From an uncultured Dechloromonas sp. (GTDB taxonomy: Bacteria; Pseudomonadota; Gammaproteobacteria; Burkholderiales; Rhodocyclaceae): 5,887 nt of DNA. The stretch lies in NCBI GenBank assembly GCA_946477505.1, contig CAMKYP010000262.1, positions 1-5,887 on the forward strand. The letters run 5' to 3'. Below are positions 1-5,023 of the stretch, in pieces. Within the stretch, counting starts at the first letter, position 1; each line of letters begins with the position of its first letter. The translations under genes were made by a program, and so were the position numbers. A model generated the notes under the pieces. It did no database searches, had not been told where the DNA came from, and saw only the letters and a program-made list of their open reading frames with translations.

Positions 1-2
1 AA

Positions 3-1040
3 TTGATCGTCAGAGCGGTGGATGTCGGATCCGGCAACACCAAATTCGTCACGGCCGCGGCCGGTACCGATATCCGCTGCGCCAGCTTTCCCTCGGTGGC
101 TTATCCGTCCAGTGATGCCTCTCCCTCCTGGACCGCTGGCGAGCGCAAGAAGACGGTGTGCATTCCCATCGGTCCCCTGTATTACGAAGTTGGGCCGGAC
201 GTGAGTCTTGCCGCCGATACCTTCAGGGCGAAGCAGTTGCACGACGAATACACCGAGACGCCCGAGTACATGGCGTTGCTTAGGGGGGCGCTCTCCATGA
301 TGAAGGTGAGCCACATCGACCTCCTCGTGGTCGGCCTGCCGGTGGCGCTCCTTGCCGTGAAGAAAGCGGCGCTGGAGAAGGCCATGACCGGCCGGCACGA
401 CATCGGGGGCAGTAAGGCCGTGACGGTGGGCAAGGCCATGGCCGTCGCTCAGCCGCAAGGGGCGCTGGCGCACTTCGCCTCCGAGCACCAGAAGATGACG
501 ATCATTGGCAACGAGCAGAGCCTGGTCATCGACCCCGGCTCGCGGACCTTTGACTGGCTGGTGGCCCGGGGCATGCGCCTCGTGCAGAAGCAGAGCTACT
601 CCTTCAACCGCGGCATGTCGGATGTGCTGCGCCTGCTGGCGGCCGAGATCACCAAGGATATCGGCTCGCCGTACCGCGACTACGACGCCATCGACCTGGC
701 GCTGCGCACGGGCAAGCAGCCGGTGATCTTTCAGAAGCCGTATGACATGAAGCGCCTGCTGCCCCTGGCGGAGACCGTCGCCGAGCAGGCGGTGTCGACG
801 ATGAAGGAGTGGATCGAGGCGCCGCACAGCCTGCAGAACATCATCCTGGTCGGCGGCGGCGCCTTCCTGTTCCGCAAGGCGGTGAAGGCGGCGTTCCCGA
901 AGCATCGCATCCACGAGGTGAAGGAACCGATGTTCGCTAATGTGCGAGGTTTTCAGCTGGCCGGGCAGAACTACGCGCGCAGTTCAATGGCAGCCACCGG
1001 GAAGGAGCGCGCCCAGGGCGTGTCAGGAGAGACTGAATGA
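3..1040 (+). CDS. ParM/StbA-like actin-family plasmid segregation ATPase (PRTRC protein D type)
   Basis: Actin/Hsp70-fold ATPase of the ParM/StbA group, which polymerises on ATP to push plasmid copies apart. Residues 5-16 (AVDVGSGNTKFV) form the phosphate-1 loop, residues 175-179 (VIDPG) the phosphate-2 loop, and residues 281-286 (ILVGGG) the adenosine motif. Residues 309-321 (PMFANVRGFQLAG) are a conserved C-terminal block. The opening IVRAVDVG resembles what I recall of PRTRC system protein D, a ParM relative found on plasmids and integrative elements. The first possible codon is TTG at position 3, right at the window edge. Homologues usually have a few residues before this block, so the true start is probably upstream and the 5' end should be treated as incomplete. 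About 345 residues fits the family. It overlaps the next gene by ATGA. No centromere-like iteron array is visible inside the window. Confidence 0.85.
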   Translation: MIVRAVDVGSGNTKFVTAAAGTDIRCASFPSVAYPSSDASPSWTAGERKKTVCIPIGPLYYEVGPDVSLAADTFRAKQLHDEYTETPEYMALLRGALSMMKVSHIDLLVVGLPVALLAVKKAALEKAMTGRHDIGGSKAVTVGKAMAVAQPQGALAHFASEHQKMTIIGNEQSLVIDPGSRTFDWLVARGMRLVQKQSYSFNRGMSDVLRLLAAEITKDIGSPYRDYDAIDLALRTGKQPVIFQKPYDMKRLLPLAETVAEQAVSTMKEWIEAPHSLQNIILVGGGAFLFRKAVKAAFPKHRIHEVKEPMFANVRGFQLAGQNYARSSMAATGKERAQGVSGETE

Positions 1041-1315
1041 GCATCGATCATGTGAAGGATTCCAAGCCCATTCGTCTCGTCTTCGAACTGGCGCGGGCCG
1101 ACCATCCGCGTCTGTATGACGAATTGATCCAGTTTCATAAGGGTACGAAGCGGGTCAATCGCCTGCGCGTGCTGGCTTACGATGGTTTGCTGGCGCAGAG
1201 CGGTGTCTTCGCCGGGATGGGACGTGGCTCGCCTCGTCTGTCTTCCGCAAGTAGCGAGGAGGAGGACAATGGCGACATCACCAACGACCTCTTCGCGCCA
1301 GCGATCGACGCGTGA
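1037..1315 (+). CDS. Small acidic-tailed protein, candidate adaptor for the ParM-like ATPase
   Basis: A 92-residue protein that I do not recognise with certainty. It starts at ATG 1037 with AGGAGA at 1025-1030 and shares ATGA with the stop of the actin-like gene, so the two are very likely translated together. Residues 11-55 are basic and helical in character (for example IRLVFELARADHPRLYDEL, then KGTKRVNRLRVLAYDGLL) and could bind DNA. The tail from about residue 70 is acidic and ends in hydrophobic residues (SSEEEDNGDITNDLFAPAIDA). ParM and StbA genes are normally followed by a small DNA-binding adaptor (ParR/StbB) whose C-terminus contacts the filament. Position, size and the two-part layout fit that role, but this is inference from context and not a recognised domain match. 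Confidence 0.7.
   Translation: MSIDHVKDSKPIRLVFELARADHPRLYDELIQFHKGTKRVNRLRVLAYDGLLAQSGVFAGMGRGSPRLSSASSEEEDNGDITNDLFAPAIDA
1257..1266 (+). promoter_or_regulatory. Strong Shine-Dalgarno deciding the start of the CFI-box gene
   Basis: AGGAGGAGGA lies 2-7 bases before ATG 1269, inside the end of the upstream reading frame where it also encodes a Glu-Glu-Glu-Asp run. It favours ATG 1269 over the later in-frame ATG 1323, which has no comparable site. A coding-driven purine run cannot be excluded. Confidence 0.5.
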
Positions 1316-1793
1316 GCCGGCCATGGGCAAGCGATCGCGCCGGTCAGCGGATGTTCGGATGGTCAGTGCTTCGGACCTGGCCCAGATGGGCCGGTGCGAG
1401 AGATTGGTGGTGTTCGAGCATCTCCATGGACGCCTGGGCACCGCCCGGCAGCGGCATGCCCGGGCGCGCGGGCTGGTCGAGCATGAGCGGTTCTATCGGG
1501 AAGGCCTGGCTTCCGCGCAGGCCGATCGCAAGGGGCGCTGTTTCATCGCCACCTGCGTGTTCGGCGAGGCTTGGCAGACGGAGGTCCTGCGCCGGTTCAG
1601 GGACGAGGCGCTGCGACCCAGCGTTTGGGGACGCCGGGTGATCCGCCTCTACTATCGCGGGGCGCCCGGCGTCTGCGTCGTTCTGCGCCGATGGCCACAA
1701 ATGCAAATTCCTGTGCGCATGGTCTTGGGGGTGATAGCGACGGGGCTTCGGTGGTGGTCAGGCTTGCGTGGAGGCGGCAAGTGTCGGCGCTAG
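1269..1793 (+). CDS. CFI-box protein with a Cas4-like N-terminal half-motif
   Basis: A 174-residue protein read from ATG 1269; ATG 1323 is the alternative and gives 156 residues. Residues 33-75 contain SASDLAQMGRCERL with Cys43, then RARGLVEHERF with Gly68-x3-His72. This resembles the N-terminus of Cas4/RecB-type PD-(D/E)XK nucleases (S-x-S-D-L, a C-x-R cysteine, and the G-x3-H motif I). Residues 91-99 are CFIATCVFG, the signature of the CFI-box domain, followed by the usual LRRFRDEALRPS, GRRVIRLYYR and a proline-containing hydrophobic end. Residues 149-166 (RMVLGVIATGLRWW and following) are hydrophobic enough to touch or cross a membrane. No D/E-x-K catalytic core is present; that lies in the next gene, which starts 13 bases before this one stops. 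The gene overlaps the preceding one by 47 bases. The biochemical role of the CFI-box is not known to me. The domain call is firm; the nuclease half-motif is my reading. Confidence 0.75.
   Translation: MATSPTTSSRQRSTREPAMGKRSRRSADVRMVSASDLAQMGRCERLVVFEHLHGRLGTARQRHARARGLVEHERFYREGLASAQADRKGRCFIATCVFGEAWQTEVLRRFRDEALRPSVWGRRVIRLYYRGAPGVCVVLRRWPQMQIPVRMVLGVIATGLRWWSGLRGGGKCRR
1770..1774 (+). promoter_or_regulatory. GGAGG ribosome binding site selecting the GTG 1781 start
   Basis: GGAGG sits six bases before GTG 1781, ideal spacing. The other in-frame candidates (TTG 1571, ATG 1691, GTG 1751) would overlap the CFI-box gene by 43-223 bases and have no matching site. This supports separate translation of the nuclease-core protein beginning just before its predicted membrane segment. 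Confidence 0.65.
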
Positions 1794-2335
1794 CGTGGGG
1801 CGTCGGTTGCGCCGTTGCCGTAGTAGGCTTCGCGCTAGTCATGGCGCGGTGGCGATCAGTTGAGACCGATGCCGCACGGGCTGAGCGGGCCTCACGACCA
1901 GCAGCGCTGCGGGATGCCGAGTTGGTCTACATGGAAAGGCTGTTCCGGGTTTCCACGCCGGTCGGACTGGTGGCGAAACTTGACCGGGCATACCGGATGC
2001 CCTCCGGTCTGCTCGTGCTGGTGGAGTTCAAGACTCGTTGGAGCAACCAGCCCTGCCTGTCGGACGTGATCCAGTTGTCCGCGCAGAGGATGGCGGTGAT
2101 GGGGCAAACGGGCCAGTCGGTGGCGTCCTACGGGTATGTTATGGTGAAGGCCCCGACGGGGCGAGCCTTGCCAATCGCGCATCGCATCAAATTGATGTCA
2201 GACGACCAAGTTGTTGCCCTGATCAGTCGCCGGGACGATCTTCTCACCGGTCACGTCTTGCCTCGACGGCCCTTGTTCCTGCGAACGTGCGATGCGTGTT
2301 CGTTTCGGGAGCGATGCAGCGGTTTGTCGCATTGA
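1781..2335 (+). CDS. Membrane-anchored PD-(D/E)XK (Cas4/RecB-like) nuclease-core protein
   Basis: A 184-residue protein read from GTG 1781. Residues 2-24 are one hydrophobic segment (SALAWGVGCAVAVVGFALVM) ended by arginines, predicting an N-terminal anchor with the rest probably cytoplasmic. Residues 63-84 run LVAKLDRA to LVLVEFKTR, giving Asp68 and Glu82-x-Lys84, the metal-binding core of PD-(D/E)XK nucleases. Gln98 in DVIQLSAQ fits the Q-containing helix of the RecB/Cas4 branch. The C-terminus has Cys170-x2-Cys173-x5-Cys179, matching the last three cysteines that hold the 4Fe-4S cluster in Cas4-like enzymes. The usual first cysteine and the G-x3-H motif are missing here but present in the preceding overlapping gene, so the two products may form one active site. 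The 3' end overlaps the convergent integrase gene by 138 bases. The fold is well supported; substrate and activity are unknown. No CRISPR array or other cas gene is visible. Confidence 0.75.
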   Translation: MSALAWGVGCAVAVVGFALVMARWRSVETDAARAERASRPAALRDAELVYMERLFRVSTPVGLVAKLDRAYRMPSGLLVLVEFKTRWSNQPCLSDVIQLSAQRMAVMGQTGQSVASYGYVMVKAPTGRALPIAHRIKLMSDDQVVALISRRDDLLTGHVLPRRPLFLRTCDACSFRERCSGLSH

Positions 2336-3634
2336 TCGGCGGTTCTCTTTAGTCGGATTGGCGGCAGCGTCGTCAGGAAGATCCCTCGTTAGATGCGTCA
2401 GACGGTCGCCCAGCAACCGCCAAGCCTCTTGCATCTCTATTTCGTAGGTATGCCGCTGATAGATTCTCTTCGTTCGATTTTCCTCGACATGATTCAGGCA
2501 TCGGTCAGCGACCTCGGGCAATACACCCAAGCGAGTCATCATGGTAGCACCGGTCCTTCGTAAGTCATGTGGCCCCCATTTGCCACCTGGCAACGTTAAT
2601 GCAGCAATAAATTTGCTACGCCGCTTCATCGACCCGCTGGCCCGTTGCCGGTCGCCAAGTTGCTTGGTTATTGTCTTGCTGGAGACCGCTTTCTTGCCAT
2701 CGCGGCTAGGATAGACCCACTTCCCTTCGCCGTTGAATTCCTTTACCTTGCGGAACTGCTTTACGGCAAAATCCGACAAATAGACGTTGTGTGGCTTGCC
2801 GTTCTTGGTGTCAGAGATTCGCCATAGGTGGTTGTCGAGATCGATGTCGGACCACCGCGCGCCCAGCAACTCTCCTATCCGACAAAGTGTCGAGAGGGCA
2901 ATCCAGACGGCAGCCTTAGTTGTCGGCATCAGTCCCGCACTCGGTAATTGTTGGCAAAGTGCCCCGATTTCCGCTTCGCTCAGTACTCGATCGCGCTCGA
3001 CCTCCGGGCCGCCGATCTTGACTTTGCGAATGCTGGCCGTGGGGTCCGCCTCAATGATGTCGCGATCGACGGCAAACCTGAACATTTGCCGCATCAGCGA
3101 GAAGATTACCTTTGCCATCCGATTGACTCCGCGGGCTAGGAGCGGATCGGTCACCGATGTGATGTTCCCCTTCTTGACGTCTTCCACGGCGAGGGAACCA
3201 AGCTTTGGGAGGACATCTTTTTCGAACATGCGGCGGATTTCCTTCCCGCCATCCTTGCGGCGCACCAAATCCACCTCGGCCCATCGATCGAAAAGATCCT
3301 TGACCGTTTGGCGTGCCTGGGCGGCCTCCAGGATCTTGCGCTGCGTTTCCTGTTCGGCTTGCCGTAGCTTGCGTTGCACCTGGGGGTCGATTTGCTGCTT
3401 GATAGACTCCCGCGCCTTGGCTGCTTCACTGCGAGCCGCAGCCAACGGTATGGACTCCAGGCTGCCCAGCCCCAGTTTTCTGCGGTTCCCGGCAAACGTA
3501 TAGACGAGCAGCCAGTCCTTTGCACCCGTTGGGCGCACTCGCAGGAAGAGCCCGCCACCGTCCGCCAACAGGTACTCTCGCTCCATGGGCTTGGAGTTCC
3601 GGACTTCCTTGTCGCTGAGTTCGTGCAGAGCCAT
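2198..3634 (-). CDS. int: P4-type tyrosine recombinase/integrase of the element
   Basis: Site-specific recombinase that would insert and excise the element at the adjacent tRNA site. It has 478 residues, starting at ATG 3634 with GAGGTGG four bases upstream (3639-3645). Residues 5-90 are the DUF4102 arm-binding domain typical of P4-type island integrases (DKEVRNSKP, ADGGGLFLRVRPTGAKDW, RRKLGLGSL). A core-binding helical domain follows at about 108-205. The catalytic domain shows Arg252 (STLCRIGELLGARW), Lys277 (SDTKNGKPH), His356 and Arg359 (GPHDLRRTGATM), His382 (CLNHVEE) and nucleophile Tyr392 (KRIYQRHTYE), so the full active-site set is present. The family usually ends near residue 410-420. 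Here a polar tail of about 60 residues follows and lies antisense to the nuclease gene. The gene reads away from the att site, the standard arrangement. Confidence 0.95.
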   Translation of the reverse strand: MALHELSDKEVRNSKPMEREYLLADGGGLFLRVRPTGAKDWLLVYTFAGNRRKLGLGSLESIPLAAARSEAAKARESIKQQIDPQVQRKLRQAEQETQRKILEAAQARQTVKDLFDRWAEVDLVRRKDGGKEIRRMFEKDVLPKLGSLAVEDVKKGNITSVTDPLLARGVNRMAKVIFSLMRQMFRFAVDRDIIEADPTASIRKVKIGGPEVERDRVLSEAEIGALCQQLPSAGLMPTTKAAVWIALSTLCRIGELLGARWSDIDLDNHLWRISDTKNGKPHNVYLSDFAVKQFRKVKEFNGEGKWVYPSRDGKKAVSSKTITKQLGDRQRASGSMKRRSKFIAALTLPGGKWGPHDLRRTGATMMTRLGVLPEVADRCLNHVEENRTKRIYQRHTYEIEMQEAWRLLGDRLTHLTRDLPDDAAANPTKENRRSMRQTAASLPKRTRIARSQEQGPSRQDVTGEKIVPATDQGNNLVV

Positions 3635-3666
3635 TGGACCACCTCGATGATGTCAAACGAGTAAAA

Positions 3667-3690
3667 TCGGGGGAACGATTGGGGGAACAC
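3667..3690. repeat. Two direct 12-bp repeats, candidate integrase arm sites or operator
   Basis: TCGGGGGAACGA (3667-3678) is followed at once by TTGGGGGAACAC (3679-3690), two head-to-tail copies with GGGGGAAC in common and a 12-base period. They lie in the int leader between its predicted promoter and its start codon, and about 150 bases from the tRNA junction. Repeats of this kind next to P4-type integrase genes are plausible arm-type binding sites for the DUF4102 domain, and binding there could also repress int. Function is inferred. Confidence 0.5.
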
Positions 3691-3710
3691 TTAGCGTGCG
3701 CTTTGATGAT

Positions 3711-3739
3711 ATACTATGACACGCCATGAAGTTGTTCAA
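3711..3739 (-). promoter_or_regulatory. Candidate int promoter
   Basis: On the minus strand, TTGAAC (3734-3739) and TAGTAT (3711-3716) are separated by 17 bases, each matching four of six consensus positions. Transcription would start near 3704, giving a leader of about 70 bases that contains the GGGGGAAC repeats. A consensus TTGACA at 3651-3656 is too close to the start codon to serve as an upstream -35. Confidence 0.35.
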
Positions 3740-3831
3740 ACTAAATAATTGCTTGTAAACAATGTAATGTTTGGATTGGGTGGGGCGCGATGAGACCGGC
3801 TGATACGTCGCTTCACGTTTATGGGGTGCAA

Positions 3832-3865
3832 GGGGTCGCGAGTTCGAATCCCGCCGCCCCGACCA
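3832..3865 (+). other. att site: 3' end of a tRNA-Pro-like gene (no 5' half)
   Basis: These 34 bases are a tRNA 3' end: variable loop GGGTC (3833-3837), T-arm with loop TTCGAAT (3843-3849), 3' acceptor strand CGCCCCG (3855-3861), discriminator A3862 and encoded CCA (3863-3865). G72 followed by A73 implies a C1-G72 pair, a hallmark of bacterial tRNA-Pro. Immediately upstream there is no proper anticodon arm, so this is a duplicated 3' tail. With the tRNA pointing right and the integrase on its left, this is the distal junction, where recombination leaves only the 3' end. The intact tRNA gene should be at the other end of the element. The T-stem (3838-3842 with 3850-3854) has one A-C mismatch, A3841 with C3851. 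The exact extent of the repeat cannot be fixed without the other end. Confidence 0.75.
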
Positions 3866-3873
3866 AATTAATC

Positions 3874-3900
3874 AACCGGCCTTGGCCGGTTTTTTAATTT
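3874..3900 (+). terminator. Intrinsic terminator, probably the original tRNA terminator
   Basis: AACCGGC (3874-3880) and GCCGGTT (3885-3891) form a 7-bp stem with a CTTG loop, followed by TTTTTAATTT. It begins nine bases after the CCA end, where a tRNA terminator would be. It probably served the intact tRNA before insertion and may now also stop transcription crossing from the element into the chromosome. Confidence 0.8.
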
Positions 3901-3906
3901 ATGGCA

Positions 3907-3935
3907 TTGAAAAACACATCAGGACAAATTAAATT
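3907..3935 (+). promoter_or_regulatory. Candidate promoter of the hns-surE-pcm operon
   Basis: TTGAAA (3907-3912) and TAAATT (3930-3935) are 17 bases apart, matching five and four of six consensus positions. The start would fall near 3942 with a leader of about 23 bases. The -10 lies within the left arm of the AT-rich inverted repeat, so a factor binding that repeat would compete with RNA polymerase. The call is weak because the whole region is AT-rich. Confidence 0.3.
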
Positions 3936-3952
3936 ATTACTGTAATTTAATT
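3927..3952. repeat. AT-rich inverted repeat upstream of the H-NS gene
   Basis: AATTAAATTA (3927-3936) and TAATTTAATT (3943-3952) are perfect 10-base inverted arms around a 6-base centre, ending exactly at the Shine-Dalgarno. It could be an operator, for instance for H-NS autoregulation since H-NS prefers AT-rich DNA, or a weak RNA hairpin beside the ribosome binding site. Confidence 0.55.
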
Positions 3953-3960
3953 AAGGAGGT
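3953..3960 (+). promoter_or_regulatory. Perfect Shine-Dalgarno of the H-NS gene
   Basis: AAGGAGGT is fully complementary to the 3' end of 16S rRNA, four bases before ATG 3965. This suggests very high translation, as expected for an abundant nucleoid protein. It abuts the 10-bp inverted repeat. Confidence 0.8.
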
Positions 3961-3964
3961 AATC

Positions 3965-4279
3965 ATGGATTTGTCCAGTTTGAGCGTTTCACAATTGCGT
4001 GATTTGCAGCAGCAGATTCCGGCTGAAATAAAACGCCGCGAAGCCCAAGAAAAAGTAAATGTCTTGAATGAGTTGCGTGCTTTCGCTAAAGCCCGTGGCT
4101 ATGCCATTGAAGAATTGCTGACCAAGGAAACCAAAGTCAAGGTTTCGGGAAATAAGGTCAAGGTCAAATATCGCCATCCGGAAAATGCGGAACTGGAATG
4201 GACCGGCCGTGGCCGCAAGCCGAAATGGATTGAGGCATGGGTTGCGGGCGGAAATACCTTGGAAAGCCTTTTGGTTTGA
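3965..4279 (+). CDS. H-NS-family nucleoid-associated protein
   Basis: A 104-residue DNA-binding protein of the H-NS histone family, which coats AT-rich DNA, compacts the nucleoid and silences acquired genes. Residues 1-50 are helical and charged (SVSQLRDLQQQIPAEIKRRE and following), the oligomerisation region. A lysine-rich linker occupies about 53-70 (TKETKVKVSGNKVKVK). The C-terminal DNA-binding domain has YRHPENAELEWTGRGRKPKW, whose TGRGRKPKW is the family's minor-groove-reading loop. Length is normal for the short betaproteobacterial form. The first base after its stop is only three bases from surE, so the two are probably cotranscribed. It begins 100 bases to the right of the element boundary and is judged chromosomal. 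Betaproteobacteria often have several paralogues, so no specific symbol is given. Confidence 0.92.
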   Translation: MDLSSLSVSQLRDLQQQIPAEIKRREAQEKVNVLNELRAFAKARGYAIEELLTKETKVKVSGNKVKVKYRHPENAELEWTGRGRKPKWIEAWVAGGNTLESLLV

Positions 4280-4282
4280 GTT

Positions 4283-5023
4283 ATGCGCATTCTGCTGAGT
4301 AACGATGACGGTTATTTTGCGCCGGGGCTTAGCGCCCTGGCCGACGCCTTGGGTGACATGGGTGATGTGGTGGTGGTTGCTCCGGAGCAGAATCGCAGTG
4401 GCGCCAGCAATTCGTTGACGCTGGACCGACCGCTGTTTTTGAAAAAGGCGGCAAACGGGTTTCATTTTGTAAATGGCACACCGACCGATTGTGTGCATTT
4501 GGCGGTAACCGGCATGCTCGATAGCTTGCCGGATATCATCGTTTCCGGAATCAATAATGGCGCCAACATGGGCGATGATACGATTTATTCCGGAACAGTC
4601 GCCGCCGCCACCGAGGGATATTTGCTGGGTATTCCCTCGATTGCCATTTCTTTGACCAGTTTTGAAGGCAGGAATTTTGCATCGGCCGGATTGGTGGCGC
4701 GGCAATTGGTTGAGCGTTTTATTCGCCAGCCCATGAAAGATCCCGTCTTGCTGAACGTTAATGTTCCGGATATTCCATATTCGGAATTGAAGGGAATGGA
4801 AGTGACGCGCCTAGGGCGGCGTCACAAGGCCGAGCCAGTCGTCAAAACGGTTTCGCCGCGCCACGAGACGCTTTATTGGATTGGTGCGGCAGGTGCCGCG
4901 GCAGATGCCGGGCCGGGAACGGATTTCAACGCAGTCGAACGTGGTTGCGTGTCGATCACGCCGTTGCAGATTGATCTGACGCATTCTGCGCAATTGCCCG
5001 CTCTTGTTCAGTGGATGGCGTGA
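4283..5023 (+). CDS. surE: 5'/3'-nucleotidase SurE
   Basis: Cytoplasmic metal-dependent phosphatase that removes phosphate from nucleoside monophosphates, linked to survival in stationary phase. The 246 residues match the family length. Residues 1-9 (MRILLSNDD) carry the metal ligands Asp8 and Asp9; Ser39 in QNRSGASNS and Asn91 in VSGINNGANMG complete the conserved site. GTPTDCV (65-71) and YSGTVAAATEG (102-112) are further signature blocks. ATG 4283 is exactly at the family's conserved start. No clear Shine-Dalgarno precedes it, and with three bases between it and the H-NS stop, translation probably depends on coupling. It overlaps pcm by four bases, the classical neighbour. Confidence 0.97.
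   Translation: MRILLSNDDGYFAPGLSALADALGDMGDVVVVAPEQNRSGASNSLTLDRPLFLKKAANGFHFVNGTPTDCVHLAVTGMLDSLPDIIVSGINNGANMGDDTIYSGTVAAATEGYLLGIPSIAISLTSFEGRNFASAGLVARQLVERFIRQPMKDPVLLNVNVPDIPYSELKGMEVTRLGRRHKAEPVVKTVSPRHETLYWIGAAGAAADAGPGTDFNAVERGCVSITPLQIDLTHSAQLPALVQWMA

Larger units (their letters stand above)
1..3865. mobile_element. Right end of an integrated tRNA-targeted genomic island or ICE
   Basis: The stretch from the left edge to the tRNA 3' tail has the parts expected of an integrated element: an actin-like segregation operon, a P4-type tyrosine integrase reading inward from the boundary, direct repeats upstream of it, and a tRNA 3'-end fragment at the junction with conserved chromosomal genes. 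No conjugation or replication gene is visible, so whether it is an ICE, an integrated plasmid or a mobilisable island cannot be decided here. The left end lies outside the window. The accessory genes at 1-2335 look more GC-rich than the hns-surE flank, which fits a foreign origin, although composition alone would not prove it. Confidence 0.85.

Noticed and set aside
971..1441. Minus-strand reading frame of 156 codons
   Set aside because: Antisense to well-supported overlapping genes, with no recognisable domain; a by-product of high GC.
1720..1740. Programmed -1 frameshift site (TTGGGGGT) fusing the CFI-box and nuclease genes
   Set aside because: It is not a good slippery heptamer and no stimulatory hairpin was apparent; a separate start with a good ribosome binding site explains the arrangement better.
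1571..1780. Upstream extension of the nuclease gene to TTG 1571 or ATG 1691
   Set aside because: It would overlap the CFI-box gene by 100-220 bases, codes for an arginine/glycine-rich stretch with no recognisable motif, and lacks a ribosome binding site; GTG 1781 has GGAGG at ideal spacing.
1781..2335. A CRISPR-associated cas4 gene
   Set aside because: No repeat-spacer array or other cas gene is in the window, and the protein has a membrane anchor in place of the Cas4 N-terminus.
2787..3503. Plus-strand reading frame of 238 codons inside the integrase gene
   Set aside because: Ser/Arg-rich translation antisense to a fully motif-supported integrase.
3781..3865. A complete functional tRNA gene
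   Set aside because: The anticodon arm does not form a 5-bp stem with a 7-base loop and position 8 is not T; only the 3' end is tRNA-like.
3790..3897. Short plus-strand frame of 35 codons starting at ATG 3790
   Set aside because: It runs through the tRNA tail and the terminator stem; the coding appearance is incidental.
3989..4705. Minus-strand reading frame of 238 codons across hns and surE
   Set aside because: Antisense to two confident genes and without a recognisable domain.
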